Counted from the first letter of the stretch, positions 17,317 to 25,747 are shown. The stretch is 64,000 nucleotides of DNA from Streptomyces sp. NBC_00414 (GCF_036038375.1 NZ_CP107935.1:10286653-10350652), one strand, 5' to 3'. Notes: a model not told the origin generated them from the letters alone. Made by a program: numbers and translations.

Positions 17317-18845
17317 CCGCGCCGGACACCACGCCCGGCGACCCGGGCATCCTGCTGGTACTGGACGGCTGGGGCCACGCCCCGCCGGCCGAGGACAACG
17401 CTGTCGACGCCGCATCCACACCTGTTCTGGACGAGCTGACCGGCCGCTACCCCTCCACGCTGGCCGACGCGTCCGGTGAGGCCGTGGGGCTGCTGCCGGG
17501 CACCGTCGGCAACTCCGAGATCGGCCACATGGTCATCGGAGCGGGACGGCCTCTGCCCTACGACAGCCTCCTGGTCCAGCAGCACATCGACTCCGGTGAG
17601 CTGCGGGAGAACCCGCGCCTGGTCTCCCTCCTGGACGCGCTCGCGGCCAGGGGAGGGGCGCTGCATCTGGTCGGCCTGTGCTCGGACGGGCAGATCCACG
17701 CGAACGTCGGGCATCTCAGCGAGCTGCTGGCCGCGGCCGCCGCCCGGCAGGTGCCCCGTGTGTGGATCCACGCGATCACCGACGGACGCGACGTGGCCGA
17801 CGGCACCGCCGAGACCTACCTGACGCAGGTCACCGAACTGGCCGCAGCAGCCGGCACCGGAGCGATCGCCGGCGTCATCGGCCGCGGCTACGCCATGGAC
17901 AAGGCCGGCAACCTCGACCTGACCGACAAGGCCGTCCATCTGGTGGCCGACGCGGAGGGCACCGAGGTGAACACCGCGGCCGAAGCCGCTAACGCCTCCG
18001 ACCGCGGCGACGAGTGGGTGGACCCGAGCGTCCTGCGGGACGCACCGGGAGCGCGCATCGCCGACGGTGACGGCCTGGTGTGGTTCAACTTCCGCAGCGA
18101 CCGCATCCAGCAGCTCGCCGACCGCCTGCTGGAGCACCTGGCGGCCACCGCGCGCACGGTGGACACCCTCAGCCTGGCCCAGTACGACACCCGCGCCGAC
18201 ATCCCCGCGCTGGTGCAGCGCGCGGACGCCTCCGGAGGGCTGGCCGACGAACTCACCGCCGCAGGCGTACGCAGCGTGCGCATCGCCGAGGCCGAGAAGT
18301 TCGAGCACGTCACCTACTACATCAACGGGCGTGACAGCACGGCACGCAGCGTCGAGGAACACGTCCGCATCACCGGCCCCGGCGCCCCCGACTACAAGGC
18401 CCGCCCGGAGATGAACCTCGACCAGGTCACGGACGCCGTCCTCGACGCCGCGGCCCGCCCCGAAGTCGACCTCGTCATCGCCAACCTCGCCAACATCGAC
18501 GTCGTCGGCCACACCGGCGACTACGCGGCCACCGTCAAAGCCTGCGAACACACCGACGCCGCGGTGGCACGCATCGCGGCAGCCGCCGCCGAGTCGGGCC
18601 GGTGGCTGCTGCTCGTGGGAGACCACGGCAACGCCGAGAAGATGACCAAGCAGGCACCGGACGGAACCAGCCGCCCCTACGGCGGGCACACCACCCACCC
18701 GGTGCCCCTCGTCGTGGTGCCCGCGAACAAGGAAGCCACCGCCGCGCTGCCCCAGCGGGCAACGCTCGCCGACGTCGCCCCCACGATCCTGCACCTGCTG
18801 GGACACAAGACCGGATCCGCCATGACAGGAAGGCCACTTCTATGA
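17313..18845 (+). CDS. bsnN: Cofactor-independent phosphoglycerate mutase homologue, candidate C-As bond-forming mutase
   Basis: 510 residues from a GTG that overlaps the previous stop. It has the iPGM two-domain, two-metal fold motifs: LVLDGWG, TVGNSEIGHMVIGAGR with the nucleophile position Ser68, TDGRD, FNFRSDR, ANIDVVGHTG, GDHGNAEKM and GGHTTHPVP. One active-site stretch departs from glycolytic enzymes: RGYAMDKA where RYYAMDRD is usual. In bisenarsan biosynthesis the iPGM homologue BsnN is proposed to rearrange arsenoenolpyruvate to arsonopyruvate, forming the C-As bond from As(V) without S-adenosylmethionine. Position right behind the AEPS-like gene and coupling to it make the same role likely. 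Orthology to BsnN is by family and context, not by alignment. Confidence 0.88.
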   Translation: MTAPDTTPGDPGILLVLDGWGHAPPAEDNAVDAASTPVLDELTGRYPSTLADASGEAVGLLPGTVGNSEIGHMVIGAGRPLPYDSLLVQQHIDSGELRENPRLVSLLDALAARGGALHLVGLCSDGQIHANVGHLSELLAAAAARQVPRVWIHAITDGRDVADGTAETYLTQVTELAAAAGTGAIAGVIGRGYAMDKAGNLDLTDKAVHLVADAEGTEVNTAAEAANASDRGDEWVDPSVLRDAPGARIADGDGLVWFNFRSDRIQQLADRLLEHLAATARTVDTLSLAQYDTRADIPALVQRADASGGLADELTAAGVRSVRIAEAEKFEHVTYYINGRDSTARSVEEHVRITGPGAPDYKARPEMNLDQVTDAVLDAAARPEVDLVIANLANIDVVGHTGDYAATVKACEHTDAAVARIAAAAAESGRWLLLVGDHGNAEKMTKQAPDGTSRPYGGHTTHPVPLVVVPANKEATAALPQRATLADVAPTILHLLGHKTGSAMTGRPLL

Positions 18846-19249
18846 GTCCCCCCACCCCGACCGCCGCCACGGTACGCACCGAGGACGCGGTCCCCGCACT
18901 GCTCGCGTCGCTGCAGGCCACCCTCCAAGGCCCCGCTGATCAGATGGGCTGTCCGCTGCCGCCCTCCATCGCGTCCGCCTTCGCGGACGACTCGACCGCG
19001 CGGCCGCTCGCCGCCGCGGGAGGCGTGTGGGCGGTTCTTCGGGAGTCGCCCGACCGCTCGTGCCAGGTGCTGTGCCTGCACAACCCCTCCAGCGACGCCG
19101 TCTCGGCGAGCCTGGACGCTCTCCTGCCCGAAACCGCAGGCCAGCAGGCCCACTTCGTCCGCGGCGCCCTGCACACCACGCAGGAGAGCGACGGACTCCA
19201 CGTCCACCTGGCCGCGTTCGGCCACGTCTGGATCACCTTCACCCGCTGA
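18842..19249 (+). CDS. Small coupled protein resembling a GH13 C-terminal beta domain
   Basis: 135 residues, starting on an ATGA overlap with the mutase stop, so co-translated with it. Residues ~60-135 (VWAVLRESPDRSCQVLCLHNPS ... HVWITFTR, in pieces) look like the C-terminal beta-sandwich of sucrose-phosphorylase/amylosucrase-type GH13 enzymes, where VLCLHN is a recurring motif. No catalytic barrel is present. The N-terminal ~55 residues are helical and rich in Ala, Leu and Pro. No enzyme function can be assigned. Tight coupling suggests a partner, chaperone or substrate-binding role for the C-As forming step. Confidence 0.7.
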   Translation: MSPPTPTAATVRTEDAVPALLASLQATLQGPADQMGCPLPPSIASAFADDSTARPLAAAGGVWAVLRESPDRSCQVLCLHNPSSDAVSASLDALLPETAGQQAHFVRGALHTTQESDGLHVHLAAFGHVWITFTR

Positions 19250-19668
19250 GGAGGAGCACTCCGTCACCGCGGTGCCGACGGCCCTGAGCCGAAGGCACCA
19301 CAGCCATGACGACGCACAGCGCCGTCCCTACTGCACCGCTACAGATCCGTCTGCAGCCTGCGCAGGCAGCCGCCCCCTGGGGCTCGTGCTGCCCGCGTAA
19401 TCCCTTCAGGGCACCGCCATTCCCTAAGGATCTGACATGTTCATACGTACGTCCTTCGTGGTGCCGGCTCCAGCCGGTGCCCGCGTTCCGCTGCCCACAC
19501 CCCGACTCCTGCACCGCCCGCCCGGCCGCCTCGCCTCGCTCCACACGAGCGAGATGAACACCAGCCACAGCGCGGACGGCACAGGTGTGCACCTGTCGTC
19601 GCAGAGCTACGTCAGGCCGGTTTCCCTCCAGCCGTCACCTCAGTGACCGCCGCAGAGGGGACCGAGAA
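19250..19668 (+). other. Intergenic leader before the Pst-like operon
   Basis: About 420 bp. A 69-codon frame at 19437-19646 has AAGGA seven nt before its ATG but a low-complexity Pro/Arg/Ser product without recognisable features; I do not call it a gene. The promoter of the transporter operon probably lies here. I could not identify a convincing PHO box. Confidence 0.4.
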
Positions 19669-20607
19669 ATGTCGCACACCCATGCCCACATCCACGCCGC
19701 GGTATCCCATGAAGACAGAAAGGCCCCACTGGTGTTCAGCACGAAGCGCCGCCTCGCCCACCTCGCCTCAACCGCTCTGGTCCTCGCGTCCCTTGCCACG
19801 GCCTGCGCCGACGGAAAAGCGGGAGGATCAGGTGCACTGCAGGTCAGCGGCTCCACCACGGTAGCCCCCGTGGCCGCGGACGCCGCCGAGGCCCTCAAGG
19901 CCGACGGCCTCGACATCACCGTCGCCACCCAGGGCGGCTCCGCCGGCGGCATCTCCCAGCTCGCCGCAGGCCAGATCAAGATTGCGATGAGCTCGAAGCC
20001 CCTCGCGGACGAGGACAAGGCCGCCAGCCCCGACACCGACTTCCAATCCACCCAGATCGGTTCGGACGCCGTCGGCATCATCGTCACCAAGAAGGTCGCC
20101 GACGCCGGCGTCAAGAACCTCACCGTGGATCAGGTACGGGACCTGTTCGAAGGCAAGATCACCAACTGGTCCGAAGTCGGCGGACCCGATCTCAAGGTCT
20201 TCGTCTACGACAAGGAGCCAGGTCGCGGGACCCGCGAGGTGCTCGACAAGTACATCTACGGCGACAAGAAGGCCCCCGCGCCGCCGGAGTCGGACAACTT
20301 CGCGATCGTGGGCGGCAACCTCGAAACCCGCAACAAGCTGAAGTCGACCCCCGGCTCGGTGGCCCCGCTGTCCACCAGCTTCGTCGAGGGGCACAAGGAC
20401 CTGGCCGTGGTCACCCTGGACGGCATCGCCGCGTCACCCGAGAACATCGCCTCCGGCAAGTACCCCATGTCCCGGCCGCTGTACTTCATCACGGACGGCA
20501 AGCCGGAGGGGACGGCCAAGAAGTTTATCGACTACGTCCTGACCACCAAGGGCCAGAAGCTGATGACCAAGCACGGCTATCTGACGCTCAAGGAAATCGG
20601 TAAGTAG
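19669..20607 (+). CDS. pstS: PstS-like phosphate/arsenate-binding lipoprotein
   Basis: 312 residues from ATG 19669; an in-frame GTG at 19732 would give a more usual lipoprotein signal, since the extra 21 residues are His-rich (SHTHAHIHAAVSH). The signal ends in a lipobox LATAC, so the mature protein is tethered outside the membrane. Oxyanion-binding motifs of the PstS family follow: SGSTTVAPVA, QGGSAGGISQLAAG and PGRGTREVLDKYI. It heads a complete ABC importer. Housekeeping Pst binds phosphate and, less tightly, arsenate. A dedicated copy inside an arsenic cluster suggests arsenate supply for biosynthesis or high-affinity phosphate uptake under arsenate stress. Specificity cannot be read from the sequence. 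Confidence 0.88.
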   Translation: MSHTHAHIHAAVSHEDRKAPLVFSTKRRLAHLASTALVLASLATACADGKAGGSGALQVSGSTTVAPVAADAAEALKADGLDITVATQGGSAGGISQLAAGQIKIAMSSKPLADEDKAASPDTDFQSTQIGSDAVGIIVTKKVADAGVKNLTVDQVRDLFEGKITNWSEVGGPDLKVFVYDKEPGRGTREVLDKYIYGDKKAPAPPESDNFAIVGGNLETRNKLKSTPGSVAPLSTSFVEGHKDLAVVTLDGIAASPENIASGKYPMSRPLYFITDGKPEGTAKKFIDYVLTTKGQKLMTKHGYLTLKEIGK

Positions 20608-20610
20608 TCG

Positions 20611-22419
20611 ATGACCACCACACTGGCGCGCGATGCCGCGCCACCTGACGCAGAGATACGGCCACGCCCCTCGAAATGGGTCTGGAGCTGGACGGGCGCC
20701 GGGGTGTTCGCCGTGGCAGCCCTTCTTCTCGTGGTCGTGGGCTATCTCGTCGCGGGGATCAGCAGCGGCTCGGTCGACTGGCCGGCCCTGCTGACCGACG
20801 CTTCCTGGAGCCCTCCCAACGCTGCCTACGGCGGCCTCGCCATGATCTACGGCACGGCCGTCGTCTGCGCCCTCGCTCTGATCCTGGCCGTACCCGTCAG
20901 CTGGGGAGCGGCTCTTGCCCTGTCGGAGTACCTGCCGCCCCGCGTGGCCCGGCCGCTGCGCATGTGCGTGGAGCTGCTTGCCGCCGTACCGTCCATCGTC
21001 TACGGCCTGATCGGCATCATGGTCATCCGGCCCGTCGTCGCCTGGATCGGGGACGTACCGGGCGGGGACAGCCTCCTGGCCGCCGGGATCGTTCTCGCTG
21101 TCATGATCACGCCGACGATCGTGGCGGTGAGCGTCGACGCGCTCACCGCGGTGCCCGACCGCTACCGGGAGGCCGCCTTCTCGTTGGGCCTGACCCGCCG
21201 CGAGGTCATCCGCTCCGCGGTGCTGCCCCTCGCCCGGCCCGGCATGCGCTCCGCCGTCCTGCTCGGCCTGGCCCGCGCGCTCGGCGAAGCCATCGCCGTG
21301 TTCCTGGTGGTGGGCCGGGCCGATGGGCGACTGCCCACCAGTTTCGACGGGTTCCTCCACTCGCTGGTGCACCCGGGGCAGACACTGACGACGAAACTGG
21401 CCGGCCCCGAGCCGGTGCTGGCCGGCACATCCGGCCCGTACTTCGCCGCTCTGTGCGGACTGGGCCTCGTCCTCCTGGCGTTCGTGGCCGCGGCCACCAT
21501 CTGGGGAACCCGAGGCCAAAGACGCGGTACGTCGGACAAGCGAGCCCCCGCCTTCCGCGGCGCGCCCCGGATGCGCGTTGAGCGTGACCGGCTCGCCATG
21601 GGACTGCGTCTGGGCGCACTGCTGCTGCCCACCGCTCTTCTCCTCGGCATGCTCGCCCTCCTGGTGACGCGGGGAAGCTCCGCGTTCAACCCGTCCTTCT
21701 GGTTCACCTCGGCCACGGGCGCCGCGGGCGGAGGCGTACGCGACCAGATCGTCGGCACCCTGCTGCTCATCGTCACCACGGGTCTGATCGCGCTCCCGCT
21801 CGGCTTCGGCGCGGGCATCCTGATCGGCGTCCACGCATCCGAACGGGTCGCACGGCTGCTGCAGACCCTGACGATCGTGCTGGGCGGAGCGCCGACCATC
21901 CTGTTGGGGCTGGCCGGGTTCGTCATCCTGTCCAGCACCATGGGATGGGGCAGATCCTGGCTGGCGGGAGCCATCGTGCTCGTGCCGGTCGTCATCCCGG
22001 TGATCGCCCTGGCCACCTCCGCGCGTGTGCGGAGCATGCCACCGGAACTGACCGAGAGCGCCCTGTCGTTGGGGCTGACGCGCGCTCAGTTCATCCGCTC
22101 GGTCGTCGTCCCCTATGCCTGGCCCGCCACGCTCACCGGCCTGCTCCTCGGCCTGGCCCGCGCAGCGGGAGAAACCGCGCCGCTGCTGTTCACGGCGACC
22201 GTCTTCTTCGGGGCTCCCGCCTTCCCGAGCGGCGTCGTGGAATCACCGGTCCAGGCGCTGCCCACGCACATCTTCACCCTCTCCCAGGACTCGGGCGACC
22301 CCCAGGCCGTCACCCAGGCCTGGGGGAGCGCCATGGTCCTCGTACTGATCACCGCAGTACTCCTCAGCGCGGCGGTCGCGCTGCGCAACCGCTTCGAAGG
22401 AGAGCGATGGACAACGTAA
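20611..22419 (+). CDS. PstC-PstA fused permease of a Pst-type importer
   Basis: 602 residues, about twice the length of PstC or PstA. It contains two complete permease halves: residues ~25-300 (PstC-like) and ~325-600 (PstA-like), joined by a basic cytoplasmic linker around residue 310. Each half carries its own coupling (EAA) loop, EAAFSLGLTRREVIRSAVLP and ESALSLGLTRAQFIRSVVVP. Around twelve membrane segments are expected. It starts 3 bp after the pstS stop. Separate pstC and pstA genes are the norm, so the fusion marks this as a distinct transporter lineage. Confidence 0.9.
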   Translation: MTTTLARDAAPPDAEIRPRPSKWVWSWTGAGVFAVAALLLVVVGYLVAGISSGSVDWPALLTDASWSPPNAAYGGLAMIYGTAVVCALALILAVPVSWGAALALSEYLPPRVARPLRMCVELLAAVPSIVYGLIGIMVIRPVVAWIGDVPGGDSLLAAGIVLAVMITPTIVAVSVDALTAVPDRYREAAFSLGLTRREVIRSAVLPLARPGMRSAVLLGLARALGEAIAVFLVVGRADGRLPTSFDGFLHSLVHPGQTLTTKLAGPEPVLAGTSGPYFAALCGLGLVLLAFVAAATIWGTRGQRRGTSDKRAPAFRGAPRMRVERDRLAMGLRLGALLLPTALLLGMLALLVTRGSSAFNPSFWFTSATGAAGGGVRDQIVGTLLLIVTTGLIALPLGFGAGILIGVHASERVARLLQTLTIVLGGAPTILLGLAGFVILSSTMGWGRSWLAGAIVLVPVVIPVIALATSARVRSMPPELTESALSLGLTRAQFIRSVVVPYAWPATLTGLLLGLARAAGETAPLLFTATVFFGAPAFPSGVVESPVQALPTHIFTLSQDSGDPQAVTQAWGSAMVLVLITAVLLSAAVALRNRFEGERWTT

Positions 22420-23099
22420 TCGCCGTGCGTCAACTGCGCGTGCTCAGCCGTGACAAGACCCTGGTCGGGCCGGTCTCCTTCAGCCTGGAGCGTGGTTCCA
22501 CCACCGGGCTGTGCGGGCCGTCGGGCGCCGGCAAATCCACCGTCCTGCGTGCTCTGGTGGACCTCCTCCCGACCGGCCTCACCAGGGACGGCGACCTGCA
22601 GGTGCTGGAGCGGCCGATCGCGCCCGGCAAGGGAGACGCCGACCTCAGGGCAAAGATCGTCCTCGTACCCCAGACACCGGTCGTCTTCGGGGGCAGCATC
22701 CTCGACAACGCCCTGTTCGGGCTGCGGCACGTCCTGCGGGCCCCGCGGGAAGTGCTGAAGGAGCGAGCGGAACAGGCCCTGCGCGAGGCCGGGTTGTGGA
22801 AGGAGGTCTCCGACCGGCTCGACTCGCCGGCACAGAACCTGTCCGCGGGACAGCGACAGCGCCTGTGCCTGGCCCGGGCTTTGGCCCTGGAACCGGAGTG
22901 CCTGCTTCTGGACGAGCCGACCAGCGCACTCGACGAACAGAGCCGAGACACGGTCGAGCAGTCCATCGCGGCATTGCGCGGCAGCCGGACGGTCCTTCTC
23001 GTCTCCCACGACCCGGCGCAGGTCGAGCGCTTGTGCGACACCACGGTCCACTTGGACCAGCCGGCGACCGTGTCCCCGGCCGCCGCCGCAGTCTCCTGA
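22407..23099 (+). CDS. PstB-like ABC transporter ATPase
   Basis: 230 residues from ATG 22407, overlapping the permease gene by 13 bp and preceded by GAAGGAG. Walker A GPSGAGKST, Q-loop VPQTPVVF, signature LSAGQRQRL, Walker B CLLLDEPTSALD and switch VSHD are all intact. It is shorter than PstB (about 250-270) and its Q-loop region resembles generic phosphate/amino-acid ATPases. It powers the fused permease. There is no PhoU gene next to it, unlike standard pst operons. Confidence 0.9.
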   Translation: MDNVIAVRQLRVLSRDKTLVGPVSFSLERGSTTGLCGPSGAGKSTVLRALVDLLPTGLTRDGDLQVLERPIAPGKGDADLRAKIVLVPQTPVVFGGSILDNALFGLRHVLRAPREVLKERAEQALREAGLWKEVSDRLDSPAQNLSAGQRQRLCLARALALEPECLLLDEPTSALDEQSRDTVEQSIAALRGSRTVLLVSHDPAQVERLCDTTVHLDQPATVSPAAAAVS

Positions 23100-23152
23100 C
23101 GGGCAGCGCTCACCATCGAGCCCTCGTAGGAGCAGCCGTACCGGACTGATCA

Positions 23153-23185
23153 GCGGGCCCTGAGCAGGCAAGGCTCAGGGCCCGC
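23153..23185. terminator. Bidirectional terminator between pst-like and arsR genes
   Basis: A perfect 13-bp stem (23153-23165 with 23173-23185) and 7-nt loop between convergent genes (pstB ends at 23099, arsR at 23219). Confidence 0.85.
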
Positions 23186-23218
23186 GACCGTTTCCGGCCC
23201 GGCGCCGCCGCTTCACCC

Positions 23219-23626
23219 TCAGGGCGGCAACGGGCTGGAGTCTTCCACCAGGGGCGCCCTGGCCGTCTCGGGCGCCGACGGCATCGTGGGTGCCTCGGCC
23301 TGGTCGCGCTGAAGGATCTGCATCAGCGCCGAACGGACCCCGGCGCCCATGCGGTAGTAGACGATGCGCCCTTCCCGCCTGTTCTCCACGAGCCCCATGC
23401 ACCGCAGCCGCTTGAGGTGATGACTCACGGTGGACTGAGCCACTCCCACATCGCAGATGTCGTGCGCCGCGACCTCCGCTCCCTGCCGTGCCGCCAGATG
23501 GACCAGCAGTTGCAGGCGTACCGGATCGCCCAGTGTCTTGAAGACGCCGGCCCACCACACCGCATCCGCCGCGCTCAGCTGGAAGCACTCCGCGTTCTCG
23601 GCAGGCTCCGCGGCCTCACGGGACAT
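23219..23626 (-). CDS. arsR: ArsR-family repressor, second gene of the arsR pair
   Basis: 135 residues with a complete winged HTH: TLGDPVRLQLLVHLAARQG, then DICDVGVAQSTVSHHLKRLR and a wing at RREGRIVYYR. Cys14 near the N terminus and Cys58 at the start of the recognition-helix segment could form a thiol site for As(III), although the paired N-terminal Cys of the neighbouring ArsR is absent. It lies 119 bp behind that gene on the same strand. Two sensors in tandem suggest discrimination between inorganic and organic arsenic or between trivalent and other forms. Confidence 0.9.
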   Translation of the reverse strand: MSREAAEPAENAECFQLSAADAVWWAGVFKTLGDPVRLQLLVHLAARQGAEVAAHDICDVGVAQSTVSHHLKRLRCMGLVENRREGRIVYYRMGAGVRSALMQILQRDQAEAPTMPSAPETARAPLVEDSSPLPP

Positions 23627-23745
23627 CTTTTCTCCTCACCCCAGCGTCGTCCGGCTGGGAATGCGAGTGGACGGGCACGGCACGGTCCGGGGCGGCTCAG
23701 CCCTCAACCCACCGGAGTGTGTCGCCACTCGGCGACCGGCTCAGC

Positions 23746-24108
23746 TCACGCCGCCGCTGACAACAGACCCGCCATGCCGGCGAGTACGCCCGGGGCCACC
23801 CGGTAGTAGACCCAGCTGGCCCGCCGGTCGGAGACCAGAAGACCCGCTTCACGGAGTTTGCGCAGGTGGTGGCTGACTGTGGGCTGGGAGACGCCGACGT
23901 CCTGGATGTCACAGACGCACGCCTCGCCGCCGGGCTGCGCGGCGATCCGGGAGAACAGCCGCAGACGGACCGGGTCCGAAAGGGCCTTGAACATGCTCGC
24001 GATCCTCTCTGCGTCGGGCGCGGAGAGCTCTTCCTGCCCCAGCGGCTGGCAGCAAGCCAGAGACGTGGTGGTGTCCGGAGCACCGGAGACAGAGACTAAC
24101 TTCGACAT
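23746..24108 (-). CDS. arsR: ArsR arsenic-responsive repressor with classical Cys sites
   Basis: 120 residues. An N-terminal Cys pair (Cys19, Cys20) and ACVCDI (Cys64, Cys66) at the DNA-binding helix recall the As(III) site of the Corynebacterium glutamicum ArsR type (two N-terminal Cys plus one at the helix). HTH segment: ALSDPVRLRLFSRIA then GVSQPTVSHHLRKLREAG. It is divergent from the flavoprotein-arsI-MFS operon; the 169-bp gap holds duplicated candidate operators, so it very likely represses both directions until As(III) binds. Confidence 0.92.
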   Translation of the reverse strand: MSKLVSVSGAPDTTTSLACCQPLGQEELSAPDAERIASMFKALSDPVRLRLFSRIAAQPGGEACVCDIQDVGVSQPTVSHHLRKLREAGLLVSDRRASWVYYRVAPGVLAGMAGLLSAAA

Positions 24109-24110
24109 GC

Positions 24111-24216
24111 CTCTATGTTGACACTCATCTAATCACCTGCCAAGAGTCGAAGGGGAACGGATCTGCCCGAACGGGCGCGACTATTTCGATGAATCTCTAT
24201 GTTGACGCACATCGAA
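24111..24216. promoter_or_regulatory. Duplicated candidate ArsR operator/promoter boxes
   Basis: CTCTATGTTGAC occurs at 24111-24122 and 24195-24206, each followed by a related RCNCATC tail. The second copy lies inside an inverted repeat, TTCGATG (24185-24191) and CATCGAA (24210-24216). The reverse complement contains GTCAACA, matching the half-site of the operator at 11950-11973. TTGAC in each box could also serve as a -35 element. Confidence 0.6.
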
Positions 24217-24277
24217 CCCGGGTGCATCCTGATGACCAGAGGACATCGACAAACATCGAAACCGAGGAGAGCCCGTC

Positions 24278-25663
24278 GTGACTGCGCCCGCTGCCCAGGA
24301 TCTGCCCGTTGTCGTCATCGGAGCCGGCCCCATCGGCCTGGCCGCCGCCGCCCACCTGTTGGAGCGGCAGCTGACGCCCCTGGTCCTGGAAACAGGACCG
24401 GTGGCCGCCGGCGCAGTGCGGGACTGGTCCCACGTCCGGCTCTTCTCGACCTGGAGCGAGCTCACCGACCCCGCCGCCGAGAAGCTGCTCGCCCCCACCG
24501 GCTGGAGCCGGCCCGAGGCGACGACCTACCCCACCGGCGGCGACTGGGCCGAACGCTACCTCCAGCCCCTCGCCGACACCCTCGGCGACCGCATCCGCTA
24601 CGGCGCCACCGTCACCGGCATCTCCCGCGCCGGACGCGACCGCATCGTCGACGCCGACCGAGACAGCCAGCCCCTCGTCGTCCACCTCACCACCGCCGAC
24701 GGCGGCGAGGAGCGCCTTTTTGCCCGCGCGATCATCGACGCTTCCGGCACCTGGACCACCCCGAGCCCGGCCGGCGCCAGCGGCCTGCCCGCGCTCGGCG
24801 AGAACGCGGCGGCCGACCGCATCACCTACTGCGTCCCCGACCTCAACGACCCGTCCGTACGGTCGCGTTACGCAGGAAAGCGCACCGCGGTCATCGGCTC
24901 CGGAGCTTCCGCCTTCACCGCGCTCGCAACCCTTGCGGACCTCGCCCAGAACGAACCGGGCACGCACGCCGTCTGGATCCTGCGCCGTGGCATCAGCGGC
25001 TCCACCTTCGGCGGCGGCGAAGCCGACCAGCTCCCCGCCCGCGGAGCCCTCGGCCTGGCCGCCAAGGCAGCCGTCGACAACGGCCACGCCGACGCCGTCA
25101 CCGGCTTTCGCACCGAGACCATCGAACGGGACGAAGACGGCCGCCTGATCCTCATCGCAGAGGACGGCCGACACCTCGACGCGGTCGACGAGGCCATCGT
25201 CCTCACCGGCTTCCGCCCCGACCTGACCTTCCTGTCCGAGATCCGCCTCGGCCTCGACGAACGCCTCCAGGCCCCGACCGCGCTGGCCCCGCTCATCGAC
25301 CCCAACGTCCACTCCTGCGGCACGGTCTACCCGCACGGCGTCAACGAGCTCTCCCACCCGGAGAAGGACGTCTACCTCGTCGGCATGAAGTCCTACGGCC
25401 GCGCCCCCACCTTCCTCGCCATGACCGGATACGAGCAGGTCCGCTCCATCACCGCATCCCTCGCCGGAGACCAGGAAGCAGCCGAGCGCGTCGAACTGAC
25501 CCTGCCCGAGACGGGAGTCTGCGGCGGCGCAGGACTCTTCGACGAGGCGGCTGCCGAGGAGAGCAGCGGCGGATGCTGCGCCCCCGCGCCCTCCCTGGTC
25601 CAGATCGGATCCGCCACGTCCGCCCTCCAGATCGGCAGGCCCGAGGCATCCGGCAGCTGCTGA
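24278..25663 (+). CDS. FAD/NAD(P)-dependent oxidoreductase (flavin monooxygenase-like) with Cys-rich tail
   Basis: 461 residues from GTG 24278 with GAGGAG upstream. Two dinucleotide-binding folds are visible: VVIGAGPIGLAAAAHL (residue ~12, FAD) and AVIGSGASAFTALA (~205, NAD(P)H). Between them is the DASGTWTTPSP stretch typical of flavin monooxygenase/thioredoxin-reductase-like ars proteins (ArsO group). The last 55 residues contain GVCGG, GGCCAPAP and a terminal SGSC, a likely As(III)-binding tail. It leads an operon with arsI and an MFS gene. Possible roles are oxidation of arsenicals or redox support of ArsI; which one cannot be fixed from sequence. Confidence 0.85.
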   Translation: MTAPAAQDLPVVVIGAGPIGLAAAAHLLERQLTPLVLETGPVAAGAVRDWSHVRLFSTWSELTDPAAEKLLAPTGWSRPEATTYPTGGDWAERYLQPLADTLGDRIRYGATVTGISRAGRDRIVDADRDSQPLVVHLTTADGGEERLFARAIIDASGTWTTPSPAGASGLPALGENAAADRITYCVPDLNDPSVRSRYAGKRTAVIGSGASAFTALATLADLAQNEPGTHAVWILRRGISGSTFGGGEADQLPARGALGLAAKAAVDNGHADAVTGFRTETIERDEDGRLILIAEDGRHLDAVDEAIVLTGFRPDLTFLSEIRLGLDERLQAPTALAPLIDPNVHSCGTVYPHGVNELSHPEKDVYLVGMKSYGRAPTFLAMTGYEQVRSITASLAGDQEAAERVELTLPETGVCGGAGLFDEAAAEESSGGCCAPAPSLVQIGSATSALQIGRPEASGSC

Positions 25664-25747
25664 CCACCGGCTGTCGCCCGGCCTTGCACCATCGCGCCTC
25701 GGCCAAAGCCCGGCCGGACGCGTCCTTCCTACGCAGGAGGAAAGATC

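Noticed and set aside
7630..18845. Classical phosphonate biosynthesis cluster
   Set aside because: No PEP mutase, no phosphonate-specific tailoring genes, and strong linkage to arsR and arsI favour arsenic chemistry.
15994..18845. Housekeeping aroA and glycolytic iPGM
   Set aside because: They overlap each other, lack shikimate or glycolysis neighbours, and carry altered active-site motifs.
19437..19646. Possible 69-residue protein before pstS
   Set aside because: Good ribosome binding site but low-complexity Pro/Arg/Ser product; insufficient support.
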